DNA from: Leucaena leucocephala
Lineage: Eukaryota > Streptophyta > Magnoliopsida > Fabales > Fabaceae
Assembly (NCBI GenBank): GCA_037074615.1
Contig: CM073535.1
Coordinates: 558,001-622,000 of the forward strand
DNA: 64,000 bases
Direction of reading: 5' to 3'
Position 1 is the stretch's first letter. Every line of letters begins with the position of its first letter. The notes beneath the pieces are model-generated. The model did no database searches. It saw only the letters and a list, made by a program, of their open reading frames with translations, and was not told where the DNA came from. This document shows positions 1-12,813 of this stretch, in pieces. The translations under genes and the position numbers were made by a program.

Positions 1-585
1 GTTGCTTGTTTGTTCTCTTTTGGAGTTGTTGTGGCATAGTATGAATTCCCTATTCAAATAATACCTTACTCATCAAAGTATCATAAATGATAGGTCGTAA
101 TTAAAAAAATATAAAAAATATATATTTTGAGTTATACTACGTAATTTTGGGTTCGCAGTCCCTTTCCCTTTCAGCTTCCTTGATGATAGTAGTTTTTCTT
201 ATATTAATTTGACTCGTAAAAGTTTCAATGCAACACAGATCTGATTTGACAACGATAAAGTACAAACTTAAAGCGAATACATAGGACAATGGGCTCGCAT
301 CAGCGACACTTGTATACTTTCCCTTGGTAAAAGGGCCCCCCCATTTCTCAATTGCACCTTCTCTGCCAAAAACCAAGGATCTTTTACCCAGTTATAGCAT
401 ATACGGCCTCTTTTATTGTAATAAAAACAAATTATCATAACGAGTAACCATGACAATAATATACTATTTACACGAGATCATGTTCAAGAATGCAAGAAAA
501 TAAATATTCCGCATACCTAATTTGCTAATCTCTTACCTGGAAACTAGATCGAGGGATCTCCACCGTCCATCGGACCCTCCGGACC
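1..585. other. Upstream intergenic DNA before SAHH
   Basis: AT-rich sequence with short open frames only; none resembles a protein I recognise. The last 100 bases become GC-rich and lead into the SAHH promoter. Confidence 0.6.
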
Positions 586-594
586 TTATTTATA
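586..594 (+). promoter_or_regulatory. Probable TATA box of SAHH
   Basis: TTATTTATA lies about 120 bases upstream of the SAHH start codon. The stretch after it is pyrimidine-rich, as in a plant 5' leader. The position fits a TATA element with a leader of roughly 90 bases; this is inferred from sequence only. Confidence 0.5.
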
Positions 595-714
595 CTTGGC
601 TAGCTCGCACCATTCTCTTCGCGCTGAGCCCCCTCACTTCCTCTTCTTCTCTCGGGACCTTGAGATACCCCTTCCTTCCCGTTTCTCAGTTCTCGTTTCT
701 TCCTCTGCCCAGCC

Positions 715-2657
715 ATGTCCCTGCTTGTTGACAAAACAGCCGGTGGCCGCGAGTACAAGGTCAAGGACCTGTCTCAGGCCGACTTCGGTCGCCTCGAGAT
801 TGAACTCGCCCAGGTCGAAATGCCCGGTCTCATGGCCTGCCGTGCTGAATTCGGCCCCTCCCAACCCTTCAAGGGTGCCAAAATCACCGGTTCCCTCCAC
901 ATGACCATCCAGACCGCCGTCCTCATTGAGACCCTCACCGCTCTCGGTGCCGAAGTCCGTTGGTGCTCCTGCAACATCTTCTCCACTCAGGACCACGCCG
1001 CCGCCGCCATTGCCCGAGACAGCGCGGCCGTCTTCGCCTGGAAGGGGGAGACGCTTCAGGAGTACTGGTGGTGCACTGAGCGCGCCCTCGATTGGGGTCC
1101 GGGCGGCGGGCCTGATCTCATTGTCGATGATGGCGGTGATGCTACTCTCCTGATCCATGAGGGTGTTAAGGCCGAAGAGGCCTACGAGAAGAATGGCCAG
1201 CTGCCAGATCCGGCGTCTACGGACAATGCTGAGTTTCAGATTGTTCTCACCATCATCAGGGATGGATTGAAGGCTGATCCCAAGAAGTACCACAAAATGA
1301 AGGAGAGACTCGTCGGTGTGTCGGAGGAGACCACCACTGGTGTTAAGAGGCTGTACCAGATGCAGGCTAATGGCACGTTGTTGTTCCCTGCCATCAATGT
1401 TAACGACTCTGTTACCAAGAGCAAGGTGAACTCCTCTAGATCCCTTTCCTTGATTCTGATACATTTGATTTATATCTGGGATTTCGTTATCTCTGCATTA
1501 ATATACATACTTGTTACGCCATTGAATTATTATGATCTAACGATGTCTAAGACTTATGCATTTCATAACTGCATTCATTTGTTGTTAGATTATATCTATT
1601 CTGAGATCCGGGGCTTGTATACATCCATTTGTGGTTGACAATTTGCTTAGGTTTCTTAGGCATAGCAGAAATTAGGTATTAACAGTATGAAAAATTGGCG
1701 GGAAATCAATATACAATTGACCGATTAAGTCTTGAATCTATAATATAATGCGTTTCAAAGAGATTCATGAAAGCGAGAAGGGCTTGAATGTTTACCATGG
1801 GATTACTATTGATTCTATGGGCTTGCTGTATCCAGTTCTGAATCTAATTTGCTTCATGTGTGCCATTTTCTGTTTCAACTAATTGATTGACTGAATCTGC
1901 CTGATGACAGTTCGATAACTTGTATGGTTGCCGTCACTCTCTTCCCGATGGATTGATGAGAGCCACTGATGTCATGATTGCTGGGAAGGTTGCTGTTGTA
2001 TGCGGGTATGGAGATGTTGGTAAGGGTTGTGCTGCCTCATTGAAGCAGGCTGGAGCTCGTGTGATTGTGACAGAGATTGATCCCATTTGTGCCCTTCAAG
2101 CTCTCATGGAAGGTTTACAGGTTCTGACCCTGGACGATGTTGTTTCCGAGGCTGACATCTTTGTTACCACCACCGGAAACAAAGACATTATCATGGTTTC
2201 TGACATGAAGAAAATGAAGAACAATGCTATTGTTTGCAATATCGGCCACTTTGACAATGAAATTGATATGCTAGGGCTTGAGACATACCCTGGTGTGAAG
2301 CGCATCACCATTAAACCTCAAACTGACAGATTTGTCTTCCCCGACACTAACAAAGGCATCATTGTATTGGCTGAGGGTCGTTTGATGAACTTGGGTTGTG
2401 CCACAGGCCACCCTAGCTTTGTGATGTCCTGCTCCTTCACCAACCAAGTCATTGCTCAGCTTGAGTTGTGGAAGGAGAAAGCAACTGGCAAGTATGAGAA
2501 GAAGGTTTATGTCTTGCCCAAGCACCTGGATGAGAAGGTTGCCGCTCTTCATCTTGGCAAGCTTGGAGCTAAGCTCACTAAGCTCACCAAAGACCAGGCT
2601 GACTACATCAGCGTGCCCATTGAGGGTCCATACAAGCCTGCTCACTACAGGTACTGA
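715..2657 (+). CDS. SAHH: S-adenosylhomocysteine hydrolase (adenosylhomocysteinase)
   Basis: Hydrolyses S-adenosylhomocysteine to adenosine and homocysteine, using bound NAD. This relieves product inhibition of SAM-dependent methyltransferases in cytosol and nucleus. Two exons, 715..1425 and 1911..2657, join in phase 0 across a GT-AG intron and encode 485 residues, the usual plant length. The N-terminal substrate domain contains the conserved SLHMT and QDHAAAA stretches. The Rossmann motif GYGDVGKG falls at about residues 269-276, and the chain ends in the canonical KPAHYRY, which helps close the active site. Exon 1 is much richer in GC than the surrounding DNA. No lesion is visible. The ATG at 715 matches the family N-terminus; reading past 1425 runs into intron sequence. 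Confidence 0.98.
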
Positions 2658-4203
2658 GCTGACCGGGACATTAGATTGCCAAAAAAACGGAGGTTGACCG
2701 CTCGGTTTGATTGTTTTCTTTTTGTGGTAGAATGGTAGGTTTCTGAACTTCGTAGTATTTTTATTCTGATGAGGGGGTGGTGAGAGTAGTGGGAAGGAAA
2801 TCTATTGGTCTTTTTCAGATAAGACCAATTAGGTTTGAAATAAGGTTTTGGTTGGGGCTGTGTCTGCATACGGTTGATTAGCATTTTATGATTTGTCTAT
2901 TGTTGCGATCTCCAATACATGAAAGAAAAGAATACAAAACGCAGAAAAGTTATTTGCCGCCTCTTACTCCCATTGTTTAATTACTCTTAAAGGAAATCAC
3001 ATTTTGATATCATTTGGCGTTTTGATTTTTGCAAAAGTCCGTCACAATTGAAATGTATTGAAGTTCGGAAACGAACTTGGGGAAAATGATAAACTGATAA
3101 AGTTGCAATGGTTCAGCTCCTCCGTGCTCCAATCCCATATTCTGAATCGTCGCTGTCTCGTAACAAACTAAAGTTTCTTTTTTTTAAAAAAAAACTCAAA
3201 TAATCTTATGTGAGCGGCGCATGGAGTGGCGAAAATGGAGCTTAATGTTGACAAAGCAATGGAAGAAACAAAAGTGGAAGAGAAGATGAGGAGCGGACAA
3301 GTATAGTGCAGAAAACTTTTGTATTTTTCCGGAACAATACAAAAGGAGGGCCCAAAAAATCCAGCTCCTAGGAGGGGATGCAAAAATCTTGCACTGTTGT
3401 ACATGGATATTACAGAAGCACAAAAAAGCAAAAAAACGAAAGAATATTATTGGATTTTCACATGTCAAGATAATTTTGCAATCAATGTCGCTAAGCTGTC
3501 GGCTTTTTCCCAAGTTAGGAATCAAATTCTCTAGGTATATAATGCTCATCCATCAAATTCCCTAATTTTTTATTAGTTCTCTTTATTTATTGTCATTCAG
3601 TATAGTGAAGAAAACTGTTGTATTTACGACCTTACTTCAACAGGATCTGGTCTATAGGCCCGTACCTCTGTGTCCTTGATTTTCAAGGAGACAAGAAAAC
3701 TGTTGTCCTTTTCTTGAATAATAACTATTTTATCACATAGTATTATTTAAATAAAATTTTAAATTTAAATTTTAATATATATAAAAAATTTTGTTAAAAA
3801 ATTTATATACTATAACTAAATATATGATGCAAGTTAAAATCAAATATAGTTAAGATAAATTTTTAGTAGATTGAATAGATAAAAAAAACTATTTTGCCTA
3901 ATAATCCTTATCGTTGGGAAATAGGACTCTTTCCTTTTTACGATTATTTTAAATTCCAAATATTATAATCTATAACCAAGGCCACTAATGCGCACCGTTT
4001 CAACAACACGGTGCGTTGAGGCTTCTCCATTCGACCATCAGCATCAGACTCCTAGACCTATTGCATGGGCTTGTCCGAGCATTGGTTCAGACGAGTGACG
4101 ACAATGAAAAAGCCGTCGCATCACACGGCATCTCCTTCCTGCTCCGTCGTTGATATGTATGAACTGGAAATAAAGCAATATATAAGTGCATTTTGAAATA
4201 CAC
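2658..4203. other. Intergenic DNA between SAHH and the ankyrin pseudogene
   Basis: Contains the SAHH 3' flank, AT-rich DNA, and one short perfect inverted repeat at 3991-4015. No coding region is recognised on either strand. Confidence 0.6.
3991..4015. repeat. Short perfect inverted repeat
   Basis: Two 8-base arms (CGCACCGT at 3991-3998 and ACGGTGCG at 4008-4015) flank a 9-base loop. It sits in otherwise AT-rich intergenic DNA about 200 bases downstream of the ankyrin pseudogene end. No function is evident. Confidence 0.6.
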
Positions 4204-6574
4204 TTAAATTTCGAACCTAGACATTATCTTGGGAGTTCTTTCATACACCAAAATGAAAATCCTTATAAAAAAATTTCTCCCTTGGCGCCGGAGTACACCT
4301 CCGTGGAGTCTGAGCAGAAAAATAGCTGAAACGTAATGAGCTAAGATGAAGGAAAAGAAGATGACTCCAATAGACGTTACAAGTTGAGCAAGCCATGACA
4401 CATTGGACACAACCAGACGAGCCGCCGCCGCGAACGCTAAACTCATGGCCACCAGAGCTAAACCCACCATATGAAACGCACAGAAAAATTCACTCCTCAC
4501 TAAATAAAAGTCACCAACTTGAGCCCACATCAGAAGCAGTGATCCAAGCGTAGAACAGTACATGGCTCCTGTTGGATATCACAAATGTCTTAAACATTGT
4601 TCTCTTGCCGAACTCTGCCATCCATTTATCACTATCATCAGAAGATTCAGAACCGTAAACACTTCCAGGCACAGTGAACCCAACTGGAAATGTCACCATT
4701 ACTATCAAAATAGCCACCAGCATCAGCGTGTTTGCTCCTTGCTTTATCCATTTCAGTTTTGGTGCTTCTCTCGGTTCACGAATCATACTTCTTGCCTTGT
4801 CACTTATAGGTGCATCTACAGAATCAAATATGGCTCTCGACAGGAACTACATTGTCATAAAAAATGTGAGAATAATAGAAAATGCGTACAATACAAGTCC
4901 TGAATGCAACAAGTTATTTTACCTGTATTAGTGAAATCGTTGTTTCACGATACATCTCTAACAGAAGTGTTTCTGGTGCTGTCAAACCTTTATAATTGAT
5001 GAGATTCATGTCATTCTCTTATAACGTGTCAGAGAGAAAAGAATGTTGCGGAAGGAGTTTTTCGAAGCCAGATGCAATGGGGTATTCCCTTTTGGTCTTT
5101 CTCGTTTATGCCAATTCTTCTGTAGTTCCTCAGTAAATATTTCACCACATCATGCCGTCCGTTCTTTGCTGGAACGTGAAGAACATTCTGACCTTTACGA
5201 TTGAGCAATAATCTAGAATCATGGGCCCATTCTTGTCCTAGAAATTCCCTGACCACCTTAAATAAATAGGAAGATGGCAATTTGCATTCTGTTCTAATGC
5301 ACTTAGAGAAGATTTGATTAGTAGGATACGAACAGCTTCAACGTAACCAGTAAATGCTGCATAATGTAAAGGAGTCCCTCCATCCTCGTCTCTTAAATAC
5401 ATTAGCCCTGTTTTTCTTGTTGCTATCTCCTATATCAAATCTGCAATCAGTGAAAACTGGCTGTTTTGAAAAATATAAATGAAAATTTGTCTGAGATATG
5501 CCTTTTGAGTCTCACGTTGAAGTGATAATGTCAATACTCAACAGGATTTTTGACAAGAGTTTACTTGTAGTTTCGCAGTTGCATCATAGTCAGATGAATC
5601 AGGTAAGGATTCGCTTGTCTTTGTCAAAGAAACTCTCGAAGGACAGTTTTATAACCTAAAGCTAAAGCAGAATTCTACCTCTATATTTCTTTCTAAGTTC
5701 CATAATTAAAAGGGTAAAACAGAGAAAAGCAAGTAAATAGATATACCTGTATTCTTGGTGCCAATGGCAGCATGCAGAGGAGAGATTCCCTGGCAATTTG
5801 AGAGGAGCTTGTCATCAGGAAATGGAGCTTACAACGGAACATCTATGATTTCCTTATTTCAATTGAGGACCGCCAAATACAAAGGGGACTGAGTTTTGTT
5901 GTTCAGATAATGAACCACACATGTATCTGCAGAGAAGAGAAGCTTGACCCCATCAACATTCTTCTTACAAACATCCTCATGCAAAGCTGTATTTCCATAT
6001 TTATTGGCCAATCTTGTTATGATCTGTTGATTTCCGTTAACCATCTCCACTGAAGATACCCATTTTTGAGCTTGTGCACTAGATATCGAGAGAATGGTGA
6101 TGATAACTTGTAAGCTATTTGATCTAGAAGCAACATGAAGTGGAGTATCACCTAGCTTCATGTCTCTATGGGTGAGAAGTTAAGGAAAGTGAAGGCCAAC
6201 CAGTTCTACGATGTCTGCTCTTCCAAAATAGGCAGCCTCATGAAGCAGTGAATCACCTGCAGGCATGGCTCGATCAAAAAATGGAAGACAAATTTACCTT
6301 CTTCTCCACATACATGCTCCAAAATGTCAACAAACCTATGTATATTCCCATCTTGAACAGCCCCTTTCAGTTCAAATAAGAGCTGAGTGTTTTTCTCCCA
6401 AAGGAACTTCGGTTGTAAAGGTGGATTTTGACAGTGGGTAATAAAGAATTGGTGTGCTTTCAGAATCTGAGACTCATGATTGGATCTCTCACTCCGGTTT
6501 ACTGCATCAGTTCCTTGAATTGGAATTTGTGCTTGACCCTTGTGTCTTTCACTATTTCTTCCACCCAAGCACAT
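4204..6574 (-). pseudogene. Ankyrin-repeat / PGG-domain membrane protein, broken
   Basis: Ankyrin-PGG proteins (ACD6-like) are plant membrane proteins linked to defence signalling. On the minus strand the order is an N-terminal region with ATG at 6574, several ankyrin repeats (GDTPLHVASRSNS near 6150, GGTPLHYAAF near 5370, GQNVLHVPAKNGRHDVVKYLL near 5190), the PGG segment (TLMLVAILIVMVTFPVGFTVP near 4730) and two to three hydrophobic helices ending at 4204. Lesions are numerous: in-frame stops at 6180-6182, 5859-5861 and 5829-5831; a shift in the A/T run near 6280; shifts near 5280 and 5080; and a net two-base loss or one-base gain near 4575, inside the transmembrane block. The family match is clear in pieces, but no continuous frame exists. 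I call it a pseudogene. Confidence 0.88.
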
Positions 6575-8305
6575 GTGGTAGGTTTATGTGGAATTGCATT
6601 TATATTGGAATTTTAGTTGACCTCCAGGGTCAATGTTTTTATTCAAAGTAGTCTGGCTCCTTTGATACGAAAGCAATACAAGCGATCATAGACTCCATGC
6701 ACCAGGGAGTTGATAAAAATGAAAAGAAGGGTCGGATTTTAAAACCTAGAAGAACTCATGGAAATTGCAATTGGTAGAGCGTTATACGTGCATTTCTTTA
6801 CTTATTGTGTTTATTGATTGAAACCAATGAAACGTACCTACTTGTCTGGATACAACTTTTGATATCAAAAGTCATTTTAATTTCTTTATAACATTTCAAC
6901 ATATTTGGTTATCATGCTTTTTGAAGCAAAATATATTTGAAGAAGCGAAAATTTCTTACTCTTATGAAGTGACTCTTATTTTTAGCAAACTAATTTTGTA
7001 ACCAAAAGTTATTTTAAAAATTATACATGCCAAAAAATATTTGCTTCTATATCACGTTTCTTAAGAATCAAATGCAAGTCTAGGCATGTTGATTAGTTTT
7101 GCAAGACATCTATGTCTATATGAATTAGATTATTTTATTCAAACATTTGAATTTATAAAAAAAAGGTAATTAAAAAAGACTAAAGAATAGGAGCAAACTC
7201 AAACAAAATTCAAAGAAACCCAATTATCAACTCAAATTAATTAAAAAAGAAAAGTAAATAAAACTGCAAATACTGCTGACTCTTGGATTTTGTATTGATC
7301 ACTGAGGTCAATGTTCTCTATTCGTAGTTGTAACTAGTTTCTATTCTATGGCTGACGTTCGGCTCCTTTGATTACGTTGAAAGTGAATGCTGATTGCATA
7401 CCCAACGCTGAAGAAAAATCAAATACTTATTAGTCAAATTAAAATGAAATTATTTATATTTATGTAAATTCCATCCAATGATTTGATTATAATAATAAAT
7501 TTGTTGGTGTAGAATTCAAGTTACACGCACATAATCTCACATTGGCTTATGATTGTTTGAAGCTTGTCTCAGCGAATCATCAAGTCATCGTTGTGACCCT
7601 CGGGTTTTGCAAATTGCGAAGAAACAGAGAAAGGTTTGTGCTAATCATTTGAAGAAATCACTACACGAGTTATGACTTCTGACCGAAACAAACATCGGTG
7701 ATAGGGATACTTCAATTCTTAATTATCTCTATTTCTATATCCAAATTAATAAAAGTCAAAAGGTTTTGCTTAAGGCAGTTTAGTCGAAATTAAGTTTTAA
7801 AACAAAGCACACCTTCCTTTCCAAAGAATCAATAACCCAATGTCGAAAATCAAGAAAAGCATTTCGCAGAGAAAAACCATGCAAAGTTTCAACCATATGT
7901 TCCATAGCATAACGTTGGCCTAGGACTAGGAGGGATCCTGCATTCTTAGTGAAGAACAAAAATCGATCGCCAACGAGATGAGCTCAGTGAATTCAGGAGA
8001 ACAAATAACTGGTTCAAAGTGCGAATACAGCAACAGGGTATATCTTATTAAGATCCGAAAGCTGAATGCCAAAGACTCTGTATTACACAACTTCCACAAG
8101 AGTTAAAGAAAGGAACTTCACTGTCAAAGAGATTCCAATTGAATTGAAGGCAATTTGACAGATCAACATCTCTAGGATACAAACGTTGTAGGCAGTCATA
8201 GAAGAGCAAAAACAGTTAGATCCTTTATTAATATTTTACAACTCATTTGCTTTCTAAATGTGAACTCATGAAAACAACAAAGCAGGATAGGATTATGAAA
8301 TTGAA
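6575..8305. other. AT-rich intergenic DNA
   Basis: Mostly unannotatable AT-rich sequence. A stretch of about 60 open codons on the minus strand (roughly 7800-7975) looks protein-like but is not recognised. The right end probably includes the RALF 3' untranslated region. Confidence 0.5.
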
Positions 8306-8680
8306 TCAAGTGTTGATACCTTTAATACCTCTGGCACATCCAGTGATAACCTCACAGCCTCTGTTATAGGGATTGGCTTGAGTGGCGTGACAATTGTAGT
8401 AAGAAGCTCCGGCCCTATCACAAGGAACCATGTCCCTTCTCAGAGTCTCATAGCTAATGTATCTTCTCTGCATCGCCAGAATTCTCCTGTTGCTCTCTGA
8501 ATCCATCTGCGAATCTGTGAGTGTGAGGCACTCCCCAATGCTTTTGGTGCAAACCCTTTTCGTCATTACATGGAATTCGCCGTGCTCCAGCAAATTCAGG
8601 TCGGCTACAGAGATGCCGTCGCAGAGGAACACGAGGGAGGCGCAGAGACAGGTCCAGAGAATGAAGGAGGGTTGGGTCAT
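8306..8680 (-). CDS. RALF: RALF (rapid alkalinization factor) peptide precursor
   Basis: A secreted cysteine-rich peptide hormone precursor. RALFs act in the apoplast through FERONIA-type receptor kinases to alter extracellular pH and growth. The single-exon gene encodes 124 residues. A hydrophobic signal peptide covers about residues 1-24. The dibasic site RRIL, typical of subtilase S1P processing, is at 65-68. The receptor-binding motif YISY is at 74-77, and the four conserved cysteines are at 87, 97, 109 and 115. The start is the ATG at 8680; the frame is open further upstream, but only with a GTG. The tail resembles the RALF24/31 subgroup, and its position next to SAHH agrees with RALFL31 in Arabidopsis. 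That subgroup assignment is from memory. Confidence 0.95.
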   Translation of the reverse strand: MTQPSFILWTCLCASLVFLCDGISVADLNLLEHGEFHVMTKRVCTKSIGECLTLTDSQMDSESNRRILAMQRRYISYETLRRDMVPCDRAGASYYNCHATQANPYNRGCEVITGCARGIKGINT

Positions 8681-9664
8681 TGTTCGATTTCTGGGTTTTG
8701 GCAGATTTGTCACGGCTGCGAGTTTTGTGAAAGAGAGAGTCTTTGGGGTGGCGGGGTGGTTGGTGAGTCATAAATTGGGAGGCCCTGAGGAACAGAGGCT
8801 ATTGTACAGGTTTCCACTTTGTAGTCCACCATTTTATTGCTGTGAATGTGGTGCACTGAGCAACTCAACCAATTTAATTGTCGCCAGTTTCCCTCACAAA
8901 ACATTCTTTTTTAAATCTTGGGAAAATTATTGATTTTTAAAATTAGTAAATTCCGACTATATATTTATTTTTGTAATAAAAATTCAGACGATATTTTCAA
9001 GACTTGTTTTCCCCGAGGAGAAAATCAAGGGCAAATGAGCAATTATAGTGTGATAATTTCCCTCCGTAAAATACACGAAGAAGGATGATGTAAAATTTCT
9101 CCAGAATTATATCTCTTTCTAATAGTTAAACTTTGTTATAAAATACAGGGAAAATTATATATAAAAAAAATTGCGCGAAATTTAAGGAAAGCATACGTAC
9201 TAATGCAGCTCCGGTTGTTTGTATATTTATATCATTATATTGATTCGCACGTAATATCAAAATAATCCTATTCCACCACACCACGCGAGTAGACACGAAC
9301 CTTCTCAATTCAAGATCCAAACCAACTGCAGTCATAATAACACTCGCAAATCCAGTTTAAAATTAATCCATCATTCGTTACAGTTTTAAGTGCTTGACTG
9401 ATCTGTAGATTAACTCAACACGATTAGCAGGAAATCATTCAGAACTTAAAATATCTACAAAACTTCCAAGTAGCTTTAACATATGCTCACTGTGATTCAG
9501 TTCCAACTGCTAAAAGTTAATTAAAAAAGCACTTTAACTAGAAAGACCTAATGTGGACATGAAAGATAACAGTCTTATGTCTAGTTTCATGTTATTATAT
9601 GTATATTTATGATGCAAATCTCACGCCATTAACCAGGCGAATCTTCTCTATATCTGAAGGAGGA
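8681..9664. other. Intergenic DNA between RALF and HSFA5
   Basis: RALF promoter side and HSFA5 3' flank. AT-rich, with no recognised coding sequence or RNA gene. Confidence 0.6.
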
Positions 9665-12600
9665 TCAAAGTGTGAGCCGATCCATATTCTTAACATTTCT
9701 GGAGATTCCAGGAATTGACCGCCCTTCCTCTTGCTCTTCATATGGATTTGCTCTATAGTTAGATATTGCCTCTTCATTGTCTGAACAACCAGGTCTTTCA
9801 GTAAGGAACTGTTCCCAGAACACATCATTTACTCTGGCTGGAGCAGCCTGTGGTGCTTGGTTGCTGCTTGGAGTCTCCTTCGACTGTGAGGAAGTTAAAT
9901 TGGCAACCTCCTGAGCTGGATTTCTGGTTGAAGGAACTCCACTATTAGAATCTTTATCGTTTTCGTGAAATCTTGATTCTGCCAACTTGCCTATCTCCTG
10001 GCAGTCTATTTGGGGTGATCTAGCCGAGTATGAATTTCTGTTGACTTGCAAAGGAGAAGATGCCAGAGTCAAATTTAGATGGCAGGATATATGACTGTCA
10101 CCTTCTTCATTGCTTAGATGCAAAGTGTGCAGTTTCGTGCTCTCACCAGTTGTTGCTCTCTGGGATGGACATGAATCCATCTTAAAAGAAAAAGATGCTC
10201 CAGTATCTGCAAGCTCTAGTGTTTCAGGCGCAAATGCGAGAGTTGTTCTTGTTTGTACTCCTTTGGGTGTTCCTTCATATAGCTTCTTCTGTGGATTTTC
10301 TCCATCTTCATTGGAACTCTGAGTGCTACGGGATACCAAATTCATATCAGAAACAGCTGGCGATAACTCCAATCTGAGTTTATTTGAGAAATCTTGGTGG
10401 AAGACAGTGCCAAATTCTGTTCTAAAATTGCTTTGATTTTCAATTAAGTTACTTTCACCAACTGGCTGCAAGTGATCAACCTGAGGTAATCTTCTTTTCT
10501 TATTATATGCTGACAAATCCATGCAATCAAGTTTCCGTGAAAGATGTTCAACAAAACAAGGATTCTGAAGAGACTTTTCAAAGAAGTTCAGCAAATTCTT
10601 CTGTCTCTTCTCCATACTGTCTAATCGCTGCAATAGATCTTCTAGCTGAAGCTTTGCAGATGAGTGTTGTTTAAATCTGACGATGTTGGACTCAAGAGCA
10701 GATTTCTCATGTGTAAGTTTCTCTATTTCTTCCTCAAATGCTGCCCGTTCTGAGTCCACAACAGAGCCTGGAGGATGGCTGTGACTGTGGATAGGTTTCC
10801 TGCGGTGAATATTCTTGAGAAGATGCTTTTGATCTTTTATGAAATCATCATTAGCGAACTCCCATCGCTCAGGATGCATTTTTCGAAATCCCTGACAGTA
10901 AAAAACATTCAAATGAACAAATTAAATTAGAAAACATCAATCAGTTTTATTCAAGTTATATCACCGAAAGTTTTCTTTGAATCATTGACCATAAGATCTT
11001 CTCAACTTTTAGTCTTATCAGCAATTCAAGACTTGCTTTGAATTTTTTAACACTTTGGCTAGGATCTCGTTTCTTCAATTCAAGCATAAGATTCTATCTT
11101 TGTTCAATCCCTTTCTGGATTCTATGCAAGAATCAATCTTGACAAACTTGATAGAACAGCTGTATACTTTTGCATAACATGAAACAATGATTAAGATTTT
11201 TTCAACATATTGGCTAATTTGGTAGATGTACGAGTATGTGAAACAACAAGCAGCCATTTTCACATCAGCAGGCAGCAGTGGCAACAAAAAAGACCTGTGT
11301 CTATAAGCCCCTACCCATAAGTAAAGTCAAAATGCGTCAATTAAGCTGTTTTGCAGAAACAACTAGATGGGACCATAACTGATAAAAGTACCACATACAC
11401 CTTTATAGTTGAAGATTGTCACTCTACAACATAGACTGCAGAAGAGCTAAAGAAACCTACAGTATTTTCCCAAGTCATTATTGATCAAAGTGAGGTAATA
11501 TGCAAAGAAAGAAACCAACTTGTTACCAGTTAAATCCTTTCCAATTTTCTAGAAAACAAAGATCTGGAAACAAAGACAAAGTATAAATCTTCTATTCAAG
11601 TCCTCATAAATTTATTAACCACTGGACCAGACAAGAGACAGATCTAGAATTGTAAGGGCTGGAGGACCACGTAGAGGAGAAGCAAAAGGTCTTTTCCAAA
11701 ATCAAAAACCCATTAAAATTAAAGAAAAACACCAACATATATGGGAGGTTTGGAGTGCTAGGGGAAGGGGCAAAACCTGTATATGAGCCTCTCTCCCCAT
11801 TTTACAGCGGACAGTAACAACTTACTACAATTCCTAACGTTTTTATTCCTGAAATTGCAAAGTTACCGACCAAATTTACAACGTACCCAAATTAACCTCC
11901 AAGCAGATAGTATCATAAAATTGATGGCCCGGGCCCTAGGCATATACTTATATCCATTGACTAATTGGGTGACTATGAACCCTGTCAACTGCAAAGCTAA
12001 AACAAGTAGCAACTCTTCACTAGATTCAGATGTCAAGGAATTTAAGTTGAGCAAAGGATTACGCCCCCTTCCAGACGATAATAATAACTAGCAAATACTG
12101 GCACTTCATCCAACTATCGAGTGAAAAACATCGACTTCCTCATGCGATCAAGCAAGGTACTAAATATTGGACTCCATCCGATTATCGATAAGAGACCACG
12201 ATGTTCAATAAAAAATGAAGGTACAATTGCTGAGCAGGAAGGTGATTTAAGACTTCCTGACAACAAAGACTACAAAACAATGACTAAGAAAGACGACATC
12301 CGCTCTTGAATTGTACAAGCAATGGAAAAAATGGGGCAGATAAAACCATCAAATTCATGAACTTTTGAAACTGACAGAACGTACTGTCAGTAATTAAAGT
12401 ATTATTCAGCATTTGAGAAGAAGGATGGACAAACAGGTACAACCCCACAAGAAACAGCTGATAATAATAGAGAAAGCAATATGCTAAAATAAAATGATCA
12501 AAATTGATATGAATTCCAGAATAATTTGGACATCCGCCATCGCGGAAGGCGTAAGCTTTATACTCACGTAGGTATTGAGCTGACGGATGAAGCTAGAGAA

Positions 12601-12813
12601 GTTGTTGTGCTTGAAATAGGTAGGAAGAAGATGACGACCGAACTCGGGGGGATTCCAGACGACGAAGCTGTTGTTGGTGGGGCTCCACGATACAATATCG
12701 TCGGTGGAAGAATCGTCGACCATTTCATAGGTCTTGATGAGAAAAGGTGCTGGACCTCCAGTTCCGCCGCCTCCAGCGCCGGAGCCCGCGGACGAAGGTG
12801 GCGCTGCGTCCAT
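9665..12813 (-). CDS. HSFA5: Class A heat stress transcription factor, HSFA5 type
   Basis: Nuclear transcription factor that binds heat-shock elements; HSFA5 in other plants oligomerises with HSFA4 and dampens it. Exon 1 is 12568..12813 and exon 2 is 9665..10891, joined in phase 0 at the conserved intron position in the DNA-binding domain (after QLNTY, before GFRK). The product is 490 residues. The DNA-binding domain spans about 22-115. The heptad-repeat HR-A/B oligomerisation coiled coil covers about 127-195. A basic KKRR nuclear signal is near 213. The aromatic/acidic activation motif DVFWEQFL is near 438-446, and a leucine-rich export motif, NMDRLTL, ends the protein. The activation and export motifs together favour HSFA5 over other class A members. 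The 1.68-kb intron holds only chance frames. The ATG at 12813 is the first in frame. Confidence 0.96.

Noticed and set aside
634..1464. 276-codon open frame antisense to SAHH exon 1
   Set aside because: It follows from the high GC and codon pattern of SAHH; the translation resembles no family and the sense gene is certain.
1426..1638. Continuation of SAHH past residue 237
   Set aside because: A GT donor at 1426 and the family sequence resuming at 1911 show that this is intron.
6630..7370. Apparent repeat around GGTCAATGTT...GGCTCCTTTGAT
   Set aside because: Only two short blocks match and the spacing differs by about 25 bases; too weak to call.
11783..12309. Two plus-strand frames inside the HSFA5 intron
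   Set aside because: Short, low-complexity and without family features; best explained by chance.
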